DNA from: Alcanivorax sp.
GTDB taxonomy: Bacteria; Pseudomonadota; Gammaproteobacteria; Pseudomonadales; Alcanivoracaceae
NCBI RefSeq assembly: GCF_017794965.1
Contig: NZ_CP051240.1
Location: 1,860,001-1,924,000, forward strand
Reading direction: 5' to 3'
DNA length: 64,000 nt
Shown here: positions 15,069-24,266 of the stretch, one piece after another
How positions within the stretch are numbered: the stretch's first letter is position 1
Layout: each line of letters starts with the position of its first letter
Made by a program: the position numbers and the translations under genes
The notes under the pieces: model-generated
Told to the model about the DNA's origin: nothing
Database searches by the model: none
Seen by the model: only the letters and a program-made list of their open reading frames with translations

Positions 15069-16718
15069 ATGTACGTATATCAGGAGCATGATCAGCGATT
15101 GCTGGAAGAACGGGTCGCACAGTACCGCGACCAGACCCGTCGTTACCTGGCTGGTGAACTGAGCGAAGACGAGTTCCTCGTCCTGCGCCTCCAGAACGGT
15201 CTCTATGTTCAACGTTATGCGCCGATGATGCGCATTGCCGTGCCCTATGGCCTGCTGTCCAGTACACAGCTGCGCCGTCTGGCTCATATCACCCGAACCT
15301 ATGACAAGGGCTTCTGCCACGTCAGCACCCGCCAGAATATCCAGCTCAACTGGCCGGCACTGGAAGATGTGCCTGACATTCTGGCCGAGCTTGCCGAGGT
15401 GCAGATGCATGGCATCCAGACCAGTGGCAACTGCATCCGCAACACCACGACGGATGAGCTCGCTGGCGTCAATCCCGAGGAAATCGAAGACCCGCGCCCC
15501 TGGTGCGAGATCATTCGTCAGTGGTCCACCTTCAACCCCGAGTTCGCTTACCTGCCGCGCAAATTCAAAATTGCGGTGAACGCGGTACCCGGCGCCGATC
15601 CGGCTATCATCGGTGTCCATGATATTGGCGTTCAGGTGGTGCACAACGATGCCGGTGAAACCGGTTTCGAAGTATGGGCTGGAGGCGGCCTGGGCCGCAC
15701 CCCCATGACCGGTGCTGTGATTGGCGAATTTGTTCCCTGGCAGCACCTGCTTTCCTACCTGGAAGCTATCCTGCGGGTTTACAACAAGTACGGTAACCGC
15801 GACAACAAATACAAGGCCCGGATCAAGATCCTGGTCAAGGCACTGGGCGCGGACAAGTACCGGGAACTGGTTGAGCAGGAGTTTGCTGAGCTCAAGGATG
15901 GTCCGATGACCCTCACCGAAGATGAGGTTCAGCGTATCCATCAGTGCTTCACTGGACAGGATTACCGCAGTGACGTGGACAGCAGCGAGCTGGAAGCCCG
16001 ACTGGCAGATAACAAGGCCTTCAGCCGCTGGTATCACACCAATACCCACGCTCACAAACACGCGGGCTATCGTGCGGTTACCCTGACACTGAAGAAGACT
16101 TCACGGGTACCGGGCGACATCACCCATGAGCAGCTTGATGCGGTAGCCGATCTGGCCGACGAGTACAGCTTCGGCGAGGTGCGCAACAGCCACCAGCAGA
16201 ACATGGTACTGGCGGATGTGGCAGCCAGCGATCTGTTCTCCCTGTGGCAAAAACTGGATGAACAGGGCTTTGCCACCCCGAACCTGGGCCTGCTCACCGA
16301 TATGGTGTGCTGCCCCGGCGGTGACCTGTGTGCCCTGGCCAATGCCAAGTCCATTCCTATTGCAGAAGCGATCCAGCATCGCTTCTCTGATCTGGACTAC
16401 CTGCACGATCTTGGCACGCTGGACCTGAATATTTCAGGCTGCATGAATGCTTGTGGTCACCACCACATTGGCCATATCGGCATTCTTGGCGTGGACAAGA
16501 AAGGCAAGGAGTTCTACCAGATCACCCTGGGCGGTCGTGGCGACAAGTTTACCCGCGTAGGCGAAAAACTGGGCCCGTCCTTCGAGGCTGATGAAGTCAC
16601 CGACGTGGTGGAAAAGATCATCAACCTGTACGTGGAAAAACGCCACGAGAACGAACCCTTTATTGATACCTACGAACGCATTGGTATGGACACGTTCAAG
16701 GAGCGCATCTATGGCTAA
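15069..16718 (+). CDS. cysI: Sulfite reductase hemoprotein / nitrite-sulfite reductase CysI
   Basis: A 549-residue siroheme [4Fe-4S] reductase. The cluster cysteines are seen in CCPGGDLC (C415, C421) and SGCMNACGHHH (C458, C462). Two ferrodoxin-like and two siroheme half-domains are implied by the repeats around HVSTRQNIQLNW and EVRNSHQQNMVL. It reduces sulfite to sulfide for cysteine synthesis. No CysJ flavoprotein gene is adjacent, so the electron donor may be ferredoxin or another reductase. It overlaps the DUF934 gene by eight bases, a pairing also found in Pseudomonas. Confidence 0.93.
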   Translation: MYVYQEHDQRLLEERVAQYRDQTRRYLAGELSEDEFLVLRLQNGLYVQRYAPMMRIAVPYGLLSSTQLRRLAHITRTYDKGFCHVSTRQNIQLNWPALEDVPDILAELAEVQMHGIQTSGNCIRNTTTDELAGVNPEEIEDPRPWCEIIRQWSTFNPEFAYLPRKFKIAVNAVPGADPAIIGVHDIGVQVVHNDAGETGFEVWAGGGLGRTPMTGAVIGEFVPWQHLLSYLEAILRVYNKYGNRDNKYKARIKILVKALGADKYRELVEQEFAELKDGPMTLTEDEVQRIHQCFTGQDYRSDVDSSELEARLADNKAFSRWYHTNTHAHKHAGYRAVTLTLKKTSRVPGDITHEQLDAVADLADEYSFGEVRNSHQQNMVLADVAASDLFSLWQKLDEQGFATPNLGLLTDMVCCPGGDLCALANAKSIPIAEAIQHRFSDLDYLHDLGTLDLNISGCMNACGHHHIGHIGILGVDKKGKEFYQITLGGRGDKFTRVGEKLGPSFEADEVTDVVEKIINLYVEKRHENEPFIDTYERIGMDTFKERIYG

Positions 16719-17199
16719 GGTAATCATCGATGGTGCCATCGTGGACAACCAGTGGCAGCGTCTGGAAGCAGAACAGCTGGAAAGTGCCCTCCCGGAAGGC
16801 AAGGTCATCGTGCCCCTGGCCTACTGGCAGGAAAACCGTGATGACCTGCTTGCCCGTGGAGATGTGGCCGTATGGCTGGCACCGGGTGAAGAACCGCGGG
16901 ATCTGGAAGATGATCTGGACAAGCTGGCGCTGATCGCCATCCACTTCCCGGCGTTCAAGGATGGCCGCGGCTATTCCTATGCCCGCGAACTGCGTACCCG
17001 GTACCACTTCAAGGGCGAAATCCGCGCGACCGGTGACGTGCTGCGTGACCAGTTGTTCTATCTTCAGCGTTGTGGCTTTAACGCCTTTGAAGTGCGCTCA
17101 GACCGCAGCATCGAAGATGCGCTGGCCGGCCTGCGCGACTTCACTGTCACCTATCAGGGCGATGTGGCCGATCCGCGACCGATCTATCGTCGCGCCTGA
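16711..17199 (+). CDS. DUF934 protein, CysI partner
   Basis: A 162-residue DUF934 protein (IAIHFPAFKDGRGYSYARELR is the family core, FRDQL-like RDQLFYLQRCGFNAFE follows). The family is almost always encoded directly after cysI and is presumed to help sulfite reduction; its biochemical role is not established. The ATG at 16711 lies inside the cysI end, with GGAG seven bases upstream, so translation is coupled to cysI. Confidence 0.88.
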   Translation: MAKVIIDGAIVDNQWQRLEAEQLESALPEGKVIVPLAYWQENRDDLLARGDVAVWLAPGEEPRDLEDDLDKLALIAIHFPAFKDGRGYSYARELRTRYHFKGEIRATGDVLRDQLFYLQRCGFNAFEVRSDRSIEDALAGLRDFTVTYQGDVADPRPIYRRA

Positions 17200-17222
17200 T
17201 CAGCTACTTCACTCTGCAAACC

Positions 17223-17256
17223 GAAAACGCCGCTGTCATAACCAGCGGCGTTTTCG
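17223..17256. terminator. Terminator between DUF934 and zntB genes
   Basis: The stem GAAAACGCCGCTG/CAGCGGCGTTTTC has loop TCATAAC. It overlaps the last codons of the convergent zntB, whose stop is at 17236. Confidence 0.85.
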
Positions 17257-18192
17257 CATCCAGATCACCACGCCAAGCGCAATGACACTCATTCCGGCAC
17301 AGAACCACCAGAAGGCACGCTCGTTCTCTACCCCCGGCAATCCCCCCACGTTGATGCCGAAAAGCCCGGTGAGAAACCCCAAAGGCAAAAACAGCGCAGA
17401 GATAATGGCCAGCAGGTACATGCGGTCGTTGATGGCTTCATTCTGAACGGCGAACACCTCTTCCTGTAACAGGGTGGCATGTTCACGGGCCGCATCCAGA
17501 TCTTCCACCAGCCGCAACAACCGATCTGTGGCCTCCCGGATCTGAATCACATCCTGCTCGGCAAACAACCGGTCGGACTGCAGCTTCACCAGCGCCTCGC
17601 GTTGCGGGGTCAGGTAGCGGCGCAGGGTAATCGCCCGCCGCCGCAACCGCCCGAGCTGAGGCGTCAGCGCGGCGGTAGGCGCGTCTTCCAGTTGCTCGGC
17701 ACAGGATTCCACTTCGGTCTCCAGGTGCTCGATCACATCTTCCATCCGCCAGGTCAGTTCATCGACCAGCGCGGCCACCAGCGCCGGTGCCGTTGACGGG
17801 CCCTCACCGCTCTTAAGCTGGGACTCTTCCGTTTCAACCGAGACAAGGGTTCTTTTCTGGGTGCTGATGACTCCCTGGGGCCCCAACCACAAGCGCAGGG
17901 CAATCATGTCTTCCGGGCGGGCACCGGGCTGCAGATTCACACCGCGCAGGTACACCAGCAAGCCACCGGCAATCTCTGTGGCTCGAGGACGGGTTTCCGC
18001 CGCAGTGAGCGCATCAATGACGCGCTCCGGCACCTGGTTGTTGTGCATCCACTGAGCAGTCTGTGGATGGGTATAATCCATATGCACCCAGTGGATACGA
18101 TCCCCATCCAGCCGCTCATCCGCGCCAAAGCCCTCTAAACCACCCTTGCCATCAAGATAACAGGCAATTTTCAACCAGTGTTTGCTATCCAT
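17236..18192 (-). CDS. zntB: CorA-family zinc transporter ZntB
   Basis: A 318-residue CorA/ZntB channel: a large soluble N-domain rich in charged helices and two C-terminal helices (YLLAIISALFLPLGFLTGLFG and FWWFCAGMSVIALGVVIWM) joined by the loop GINVGGLPG. GIN rather than GMN at the selectivity motif points to ZntB-type transport of zinc rather than magnesium. E. coli ZntB has 327 residues. The ATG at 18192 (MDSKHW) is preferred because AGGGA precedes it; a TTG at 18237 would add 15 residues. Confidence 0.87.
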   Translation of the reverse strand: MDSKHWLKIACYLDGKGGLEGFGADERLDGDRIHWVHMDYTHPQTAQWMHNNQVPERVIDALTAAETRPRATEIAGGLLVYLRGVNLQPGARPEDMIALRLWLGPQGVISTQKRTLVSVETEESQLKSGEGPSTAPALVAALVDELTWRMEDVIEHLETEVESCAEQLEDAPTAALTPQLGRLRRRAITLRRYLTPQREALVKLQSDRLFAEQDVIQIREATDRLLRLVEDLDAAREHATLLQEEVFAVQNEAINDRMYLLAIISALFLPLGFLTGLFGINVGGLPGVENERAFWWFCAGMSVIALGVVIWMRKRRWL

Positions 18193-18362
18193 TAACCGTC
18201 CCTGTGGCCACCCTGTAATCCCGGAATAGTCGCTCAATTAGACCAACGGAATCCAGACAAAAGATGTATCAGCCGAACATAAAAAGTTCATCGCAGAATT
18301 GCGCAAAACAGAGCGGGAAAACAGGGGCATGCCAGCATTGGGCGAAGGTAGTTTTTGATTCT

Positions 18363-18505
18363 GCTGTGGGAACGTAGCGTAGCGAAGTAATGCACTGAGT
18401 GCGGCCCGAAGGGTGCGCGAAGCGAAGAACTTGCTTGCAAACGAAGCCTCACCCTACTCCTACCAGACCGCTTCGCGAGCAAGCTCGCTCCCACAGTGCA
18501 CTTCA
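18363..18505. repeat. REPIN-like element
   Basis: An inverted head CTGTGGGAACG (18364) and a forward tail GAGCAAGCTCGCTCCCACAG (18478-18497) enclose CTTGCTTGCAAACGAAGC-type palindromes. Confidence 0.55.
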
Positions 18506-18514
18506 ACCGGGTTT

Positions 18515-18535
18515 GCGTGTTACGTGTTGTGTGAA
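18515..18535. repeat. Heptad array, GCGTGTT family
   Basis: Units GCGTGTT, ACGTGTT, GTGTGAA. It is followed within nine bases by the hairpin AGCCGC-AGA-GCGGCT (18544-18558), the same pairing as at 47851-47894 and 51037-51080. Confidence 0.65.
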
Positions 18536-18557
18536 GCCTGGTCAGCCGCAGAGCGGC

Positions 18558-19547
18558 TCAAGGCAAGCGAACCACCACACGGCCACGTACCCCGCCTTTG
18601 AGAATCTTTGCGACCCAGTCATTGACCTCATCCAGCCCAATCTCTGCCGCCTCCAGTTGCGCCATATCCCGGGGAATCCACTCATCGGCCAACAGCTGCC
18701 ACATCTGCTGCTTGATCTCCACCGGCAGCTCCACGCTGTCAACGCCCAGCAGGTTCACACTCCGCAAAATGAACGGGAACACTGTCATGTTCAGGTCCGG
18801 CGAGCCGGCAAGGCCGCAGGCGGCCACACTGCCGCCGTACTTGACGCTCTTGAGGGCCGTTGTCAGCGCATCGCCCCCCACGCAATCAATCGCCCCCGCC
18901 CACTGCTCTTTGAGCATGGGTTTGCCGGCATTTTCCAGGTACTCATCACGGCTGATCACCTGAGCGGCACCCAGCCCCTTGAGCCAATCAACCGCATCGG
19001 CCTTTCCCGACACCGCCGCCACATTGAAGCCCAGCTTGGAAAGGATCGCCACGCTGACACTGCCCACACCACCGGTGGCACCGGTCACCAGCACCGGCCC
19101 CTGATCCGGGTTTACCCCGGTGTCCAGCAGTGACTCGACACACAGCGCGGCAGTGAGCCCGGCCGTACCCAACACCATGGCATCCCGGGCGGAGAGGCCT
19201 TCAGGAAGGGGAACCAGCCACTCCGCAGGCACACGGATATACTCGGCGAAACCACCATCCGTGTTCATGCCCAGATCGTAACCGGTGCAGATCACCGCAT
19301 CGCCCTGGGAGAACGGGCCATCCCCCGCTTCTTCCACAACTCCCACGGCATCAATGCCGGGAGTATGAGGGAAGTGCCGGGTCACGCCCTTGTTACCGGT
19401 GGCTGACAGGGCATCCTTGTAATTAAGAGAAGACCACTGCACACGCACCAGTACACCACCGCTGCCCAGTTCGCTCAGTTCACGCTCTATCAGGTCATTC
19501 TGATAGCCGCCGTCCACTTCTCGGGTCTGTAGTGCCTGAAATGTCAT
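18558..19547 (-). CDS. acuI: AcuI/YhdH-type acrylyl-CoA reductase (zinc-free MDR)
   Basis: A 329-residue medium-chain dehydrogenase/reductase without structural zinc cysteines. NADPH-binding GATGGVGSVSVAIL is near residue 150; SSLNYKDALSATGNKG and PHTPGIDAVGVV are the YhdH/AcuI signature. The enzyme reduces acryloyl-CoA to propionyl-CoA, relevant to DMSP or propionate-type metabolism in marine bacteria. The ATG at 19547 sits six bases after AGGAG; the longer frame to 19658 would overlap sohB. The sohB stop is 23 bases upstream, suggesting an operon. The stop codon touches a repeated hairpin. Confidence 0.88.
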   Translation of the reverse strand: MTFQALQTREVDGGYQNDLIERELSELGSGGVLVRVQWSSLNYKDALSATGNKGVTRHFPHTPGIDAVGVVEEAGDGPFSQGDAVICTGYDLGMNTDGGFAEYIRVPAEWLVPLPEGLSARDAMVLGTAGLTAALCVESLLDTGVNPDQGPVLVTGATGGVGSVSVAILSKLGFNVAAVSGKADAVDWLKGLGAAQVISRDEYLENAGKPMLKEQWAGAIDCVGGDALTTALKSVKYGGSVAACGLAGSPDLNMTVFPFILRSVNLLGVDSVELPVEIKQQMWQLLADEWIPRDMAQLEAAEIGLDEVNDWVAKILKGGVRGRVVVRLP

Positions 19548-19569
19548 GATCATCTCCTGAGCTTGTAGT

Positions 19570-20622
19570 TCAGTGAATCTGGCGCTGACTACCGCGGTGC
19601 CAGATCTTTTCAATGACGCGTTGCAGTGTCGCTTCCATGGAAAAACCAAGGCGTTCACCCAACTTGCGCTTCACTTCCCAGTTCACCTGGTAAAGGGTAA
19701 CCGTGTCCTTGCGCTGTTGAAGCAGCTCATCACTGGTCATGATCTCATCCACCAGACCCAGCTCTTTTGCCTGACTGCCAAACCAGTGCTCGCCGGTGGC
19801 GACCTTGTCCAGATCCAGACTGCGGCGATTCTCACGGACGAAATCCTTGAACAGCTGATGGGTATCTTCCAGCTCTTCCTGGAACTTGGCCTTACCCTTC
19901 TCGGTATTCTCACCGAGCATGGTCAGCGTACGCTTGTATTCGCCCGCCGTCATGAGCTCAACATCAATATCATTTTTCTTCAGCAAACGGTGGAAGTTGG
20001 GTATCTGCGCAACCACACCGATGGAGCCGATAATGGAGAACGGTGCAGCCACGATACGATCCGCAATACACGCCATCATGTAGCCGCCGCTGGCAGCCAC
20101 CCGGTCCACAGCCACTGTGAGCTTGATGCCGCTGTTTCTGATGCGGCGCAACTGGGATGCCGCGAGACCATAGCTGTGCACAAGCCCGCCCGGGCTTTCC
20201 AGACGAACCAACACCTCATCATCCTTGTTGGCGACTTGCAATACCGCACTGATCTCACGACGGAGGGTTTCCACGTCGCTGGCCTGCACATCACCATCAA
20301 AGTCCAGTACAAACAGTCGCGGAGAAAGTTTGTCTTCGGTGCCGGCCTTCTTTTTCTGCCTGGCTTCACGCTTTTCCTGTTTCTGCTTCGCTTTCTGGGC
20401 CTTCTTGCGCTGGGCCTCAGGAAGAATCTCCGCTTCCAGGGCGTCTTTCAGATCATCAAACTCATCATTGAGGTGGCGCACCTTCAGCTCGCCGTCCTCG
20501 CCGCCCTTGTGGCGACCACGGGAAGCGGAGGCAGCGATGCCGCCGATGATAAACAACAACGCCACTACTAGGGTGGCCACCTTGGCCAGAAACATGCCGT
20601 ATTCGGAAAGAAACGCAATCAC
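19570..20622 (-). CDS. sohB: Inner-membrane S49 peptidase SohB
   Basis: A 350-residue SohB: an N-terminal membrane helix (VATLVVALLFIIGGIAAS), a highly charged linker at about 66-98 rich in K, E and Q, and the S49 catalytic fold. The Ser/Lys dyad is S178 (VAASGGYMM) and K230 (AGEYKRTLT). It degrades signal peptides or envelope proteins at the periplasmic face. It starts with GTG at 20622, with AGG six bases upstream. Confidence 0.92.
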   Translation of the reverse strand: MIAFLSEYGMFLAKVATLVVALLFIIGGIAASASRGRHKGGEDGELKVRHLNDEFDDLKDALEAEILPEAQRKKAQKAKQKQEKREARQKKKAGTEDKLSPRLFVLDFDGDVQASDVETLRREISAVLQVANKDDEVLVRLESPGGLVHSYGLAASQLRRIRNSGIKLTVAVDRVAASGGYMMACIADRIVAAPFSIIGSIGVVAQIPNFHRLLKKNDIDVELMTAGEYKRTLTMLGENTEKGKAKFQEELEDTHQLFKDFVRENRRSLDLDKVATGEHWFGSQAKELGLVDEIMTSDELLQQRKDTVTLYQVNWEVKRKLGERLGFSMEATLQRVIEKIWHRGSQRQIH

Positions 20623-20696
20623 GAGTTACCTGCTTTATTAAATGGGATTGCCTGACTACAGGCGGAATGCGGATGATTCTACCTAAGCGAGGCGAC

Positions 20697-20732
20697 CGGG
20701 GATACGTAGGAGCGGGCCAATCGCCGGGATTG
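20697..20732. repeat. REP-like palindrome
   Basis: CGTAGGAGCGGGCCAATC is followed by GGGATTGGCCC; GTAG head plus palindrome, as in the other REP-like copies. It lies nine bases from the stop of the next gene. Confidence 0.5.
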
Positions 20733-20740
20733 GCCCTGGA

Positions 20741-21388
20741 TCAGTTCCAGCCGGAAATGGCCTGCTGGGCACTGCCATTCATGGGGCGGGCGACAAGGCC
20801 GGTCTGGCCTGCGGTCACTTCGAACAGGGCACCATCCGCCATGGGCAGATAAGCAGCGCTGCCATAACGGGCATCGATCAACAGACTCCAGCCCTCTTTG
20901 GCCATTTTCCACACGTCCAGCCCCACCGGGTCACGATGAAGACTGTAGACAGTGCGATCCTGGGAACGCTCATCCTCCAGCGCGAAGTAGCGGCCTGAAA
21001 TGCGGTCAAGCTGATAACCGGGCTTGAGACCCAGCATGGCAAAGGGCATCTTCCACTTGATCACCCGGGCATCCAGTTGCCACTGGTCACCCTTGAGCCG
21101 GTAATCCTCTGCGACACCGTCGGTACGGGTCACCGTGGCGATGAAAGACTGCTCACCGGATTGGCGGAAGCTGACGGTGGCTACGGGCACTTCCTGTGCG
21201 TATTCCCGGTAACCATGAATATTCAGTGCGAAGATACTCAGATAAACCGCCAGGGCGACCAGTAAAAGTCCGCCCGTTCCCTTGAGCCACTGCAGCAACC
21301 ATTTCTGGCGCAGCAGCACCCAGGCACCGGCAAGGACAAAAAGCAGACTGAAGGCAAACAGTATCAGGGGGGCGAGCGTGTAATTCAT
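20741..21388 (-). CDS. Conserved membrane protein of unknown function, coupled to nudC
   Basis: A 215-residue protein with two N-terminal membrane helices (LAPLILFAFSLLFVLAGAWVLL and GGLLLVALAVYLSIFAL) and a soluble C-terminal domain that looks periplasmic (VSFRQSGEQSFIATVTRTDG, then YRLKGDQWQLDARVIKWK). I recognise the general type annotated in Pseudomonas as a cation/multidrug efflux-like hypothetical protein, but no defined function. The ATG at 21388 overlaps the nudC stop as ATGA and has AAGGA upstream, so it is the third gene of the fimL-nudC operon. Confidence 0.75.
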   Translation of the reverse strand: MNYTLAPLILFAFSLLFVLAGAWVLLRQKWLLQWLKGTGGLLLVALAVYLSIFALNIHGYREYAQEVPVATVSFRQSGEQSFIATVTRTDGVAEDYRLKGDQWQLDARVIKWKMPFAMLGLKPGYQLDRISGRYFALEDERSQDRTVYSLHRDPVGLDVWKMAKEGWSLLIDARYGSAAYLPMADGALFEVTAGQTGLVARPMNGSAQQAISGWN

Positions 21389-22200
21389 GACGGGTCCTTG
21401 GACTTCAGGTTGGTAACCCAACTATCGATCAATGTCCTGGCGATACTACCCGGGGGCGGGATGAAAGGCAGTGACTCATAGTGAAACCAGTCAGCCGCCA
21501 CAATTTCATCATCATCAATGACAATATCCCCGCCGGCGTATTCCGCATGGAAAGCGAGCATCAGCGAGTGCGGGAAAGGCCAGGACTGGCTACCGAGGTA
21601 GGACAAACGCCCCACTTCGACTCCCGTCTCTTCCCGCACCTCCCGCACCAGCGCCTGTTCGGCACTCTCCCCGGCTTCCATGAAACCGGCAAGGCAGGAA
21701 TACATACCATTAGGGAAGCGAGCAGACCGCCCCAGCAGGCAATGATCTCCCCGTGTAACCAGGGTAATGATGCAGGGGGTGATCCGGGGATACTGCGTGT
21801 ACCCGCACTGCGGGCACTGCATACACAGCTCACGCCCATGGGCCTCAGCGGGCGTGCCGCAGCGGCTACAAAAACGATGGTTATTCTGCCAGCTGAGAAA
21901 CTGAAGCGCCCGGCTGAACATGGTAAAGCCGGCTTCATTGAGATCGCCTGCCAGCATACGTCTCTGGGGCACCGGCTGGAGGTTGCCATCATCCAGTTCG
22001 TGACGGGCCATCTCGCAGACGTAACAAGGCTCACCATTGAGCCAACCGATAAAGTGATAATCAGGGTGCTGTCGCAGCAGAAATGCCGGCAGGGCCGGAA
22101 TCTGCATATCCATATCGAGCAGAATGCTCTGCTCGTGGATTACGTAGCAGCGGGCATTGTCTGCATCACTGCCTTCCGGACGGGACAGGTCTATCATCAT
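21385..22200 (-). CDS. nudC: NAD(H) pyrophosphatase / NAD-capped RNA decapping enzyme NudC
   Basis: A 271-residue NudC. The zinc ribbon has C111, C114, C129 and C132 (CSRCG and CPQCG). The Nudix box runs from about 172 (GFMEAGESAEQALVREV) through REETG. The NADH-pyrophosphatase array appears as SQSWPFPHS (204-212); the usual second proline position reads S. It removes NAD caps from RNA and cleaves NADH. Its ATG overlaps the fimL stop (ATGA) and its own stop overlaps the next ATG the same way. Confidence 0.95.
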   Translation of the reverse strand: MMIDLSRPEGSDADNARCYVIHEQSILLDMDMQIPALPAFLLRQHPDYHFIGWLNGEPCYVCEMARHELDDGNLQPVPQRRMLAGDLNEAGFTMFSRALQFLSWQNNHRFCSRCGTPAEAHGRELCMQCPQCGYTQYPRITPCIITLVTRGDHCLLGRSARFPNGMYSCLAGFMEAGESAEQALVREVREETGVEVGRLSYLGSQSWPFPHSLMLAFHAEYAGGDIVIDDDEIVAADWFHYESLPFIPPPGSIARTLIDSWVTNLKSKDPS

Positions 22201-23876
22201 GCAACCTTGTTAACGGGGTACCCCAGAGCTTTCATGCTTTCTTCCGCCACTTCCAGCACCCCATCGCCAATCGGCTTCTGCTCTTCCATGCTTTCCAGAT
22301 AGTAATCCACACCGGTGAGCGCATCGGCCAGCGTTTCCATGTGTTCCCGGGTCGGGTTGGTAGCGCCTTCGATAAGCTGCTTGACGATGTACTTGTGACA
22401 GGATTCGGTGACCCCCTTGGCACGTTCCAAATCCAGGAACATCAGGCCACCGGCAACGGAAGCAAAGGTACCGGGCAAATTGGACAGGTGCATGGCGTCC
22501 CAGTTGTTGTCCATGAAGGAGCTGATGGAACGCTTGGCCAGTGCCAGACCAGCACGGCACTCACCCACCACGGTCATGCGGGCTTCATCCAACTGATACA
22601 GCGAGATGGACGTATTGCTGTCAGCGCGATGCACATCATCCTCGGGTGCCAGGCTGCGCTCCAGGTTGGCAGCCACGTTTTCCACCGTAAGAAGATCGTC
22701 CACCAGGGCGTGAAACGCCTCACTTTCAACGCTTTGATCGGATGTCCACTTAATCACTTCGGCGCCACGGTGCTTGATGGCCGCGGCCTCCTCATCCTTG
22801 CCAATCATGGACAGGGTGCTGCCAAGACGCTGCAAGCTCTCGCCCACCTGATGGTAATCCGTGTCTGCCACCCCCTGGGAGGCCATATCCAGACTGTTCT
22901 TCAATTCGGTAATTTCATCGCGCATGGCACTGGCCACTGAGCGGATTACGGAGCCACTGGCGCCTGTCATCAGAGAGAGCTCTCGCTGGAGCTCCTCGTC
23001 GGTAATACTGCTTTTCAGGGAGAAGGCGCGCTTGATCTCGTCTACCACGCCGAACTGCTGCTGACTCAACGACACCAGATAGAGGCTTTCCTTGAGCATC
23101 AACAAGGGGGGCTCTGCACCGAAGGCCTGCTCGCCGCCGTAGACCAGATTCTTCAGCTGACGGTCATACTGGGACAGCAATGCCTTGCGCGCTGGCGTGA
23201 TCACCATGCCATCAAGGTACATGGCCGTCAGAACGCCCTGCGCCACCCACAGAAAGCGGCTCATGCCACAAGGGCCGGCCGCCTTGTCCAGTCGCGCCAG
23301 GGCCCGGGCCATGAGTTTGAGATTGGGCCGGGGATTCTCGTTTCGCAGGATCCCCAGCAAGCCCACCTGATACATATGACGCAGACGACGGGCCAGTGCC
23401 GGAAGCTCGGACTGTTTCAATTCGCTGGCCTTGGCCTCAGGGGTGCGGGCTACGGACAGGTCGGCGCTGAAAAAATGGCTCTCCTGGATCAGGGCCTTGC
23501 CGTTGGCGCGACGCAGATCGTTGAGACCACCGATCAGCAGTGCCGGCAGGGTCCGATTCTTGAGCTGGACGTAATCAAAATAGCGAGTCAGCAGGACAAT
23601 GGCGTTACCCAGGGCCTGAATGCGGGCTTCGGAGACCTTTTCCCGCAGCTCACGGGCTGCGAGCCCCATCTCTTCGCTCATCAGCGCAGCGGCAGGGAGT
23701 TCGACCACCTGGCAAATGCCACGCAATTGCTGGAAAGACTCGGCGATATAGCCAAGTTCTTCCTGAAGACTGTGATTCTCGGAAAACACTTCCAGGCGAT
23801 TTTCCGCCTCGGTCAGAGTGCTATCGATCGCTTCCTTGAGAAACGTCAGGGAGGTGGTATTTGTTATGGCAACCAT
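22197..23876 (-). CDS. fimL: FimL-type histidine-less HPt protein
   Basis: A 559-residue protein that matches the layout of P. aeruginosa FimL (about 556): several helical HPt-like bundles related to the N-terminus of the ChpA/PilL hybrid kinase but without a phosphorylatable histidine motif. FimL acts with Pil-Chp and FimV to raise cAMP and support twitching motility. No pilus gene is near it here, as in Pseudomonas, where it also precedes nudC. The ATG is at 23876, with GGAGAGTCC just upstream. Translational overlap with nudC (ATGA) ties motility regulation to an RNA-cap enzyme. Confidence 0.82.
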   Translation of the reverse strand: MVAITNTTSLTFLKEAIDSTLTEAENRLEVFSENHSLQEELGYIAESFQQLRGICQVVELPAAALMSEEMGLAARELREKVSEARIQALGNAIVLLTRYFDYVQLKNRTLPALLIGGLNDLRRANGKALIQESHFFSADLSVARTPEAKASELKQSELPALARRLRHMYQVGLLGILRNENPRPNLKLMARALARLDKAAGPCGMSRFLWVAQGVLTAMYLDGMVITPARKALLSQYDRQLKNLVYGGEQAFGAEPPLLMLKESLYLVSLSQQQFGVVDEIKRAFSLKSSITDEELQRELSLMTGASGSVIRSVASAMRDEITELKNSLDMASQGVADTDYHQVGESLQRLGSTLSMIGKDEEAAAIKHRGAEVIKWTSDQSVESEAFHALVDDLLTVENVAANLERSLAPEDDVHRADSNTSISLYQLDEARMTVVGECRAGLALAKRSISSFMDNNWDAMHLSNLPGTFASVAGGLMFLDLERAKGVTESCHKYIVKQLIEGATNPTREHMETLADALTGVDYYLESMEEQKPIGDGVLEVAEESMKALGYPVNKVA

Positions 23877-24266
23877 GGACTCTCCGCAAGCACCAAACTG
23901 TTATTATCTAGACCCTTTCCCCAGGTGCACAGAGAAACTGTAAAAAATCAGCCTCTCAAGACACACCAAAACACCCCTCAGGGAGCGAATTGAGGCTCCC
24001 ATGATTGTAAAACAGGGCGCATCAACTTTGGCATGCGATTAAACAATGCGTCAACTTTCTTTTGTAAGCAACTGATTTATTGGATTTTTGCTAACCTGCC
24101 CACACTATCACCGGGCAGCTCGCCAACGCCGTATTACACCTGTTCCATGTCCCTCTCAATAAGACCTTGATCTAGGACAATATGTCCCACCTTTGCACTG
24201 TACTGGTTCACAGCAACTCCTTATCATTGCGCCGCCTCCTCTCTACACACTCGACGTCAGCAGGTA
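23877..24266. other. Promoter region between divergent fimL and nhaB
   Basis: 390 bases, AT-richer than the neighbours, no gene. A direct repeat GCRTCAACTTT occurs at 24019-24029 and 24048-24058. The short frame at 24182-24556 is out of phase with nhaB and not convincing. Confidence 0.6.
24019..24058. promoter_or_regulatory. Direct repeat GCRTCAACTTT upstream of nhaB
   Basis: GCATCAACTTT and GCGTCAACTTT are 29 bases apart centre to centre, close to three helical turns, on the same face of the DNA. A possible activator site for nhaB or fimL; the protein is unknown. Confidence 0.3.

Larger units (their letters stand above)
18193..18557. other. Intergenic region with REP-like elements and a hairpin-capped heptad array
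   Basis: There is no gene here. 18363-18505 holds REP-like palindromes and degenerate copies of the module also seen near 39853-39925. 18515-18535 is a heptad array and 18544-18558 the AGCCGC/GCGGCT hairpin that touches the acuI stop. The zntB promoter must lie in 18193-18350. Confidence 0.65.
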
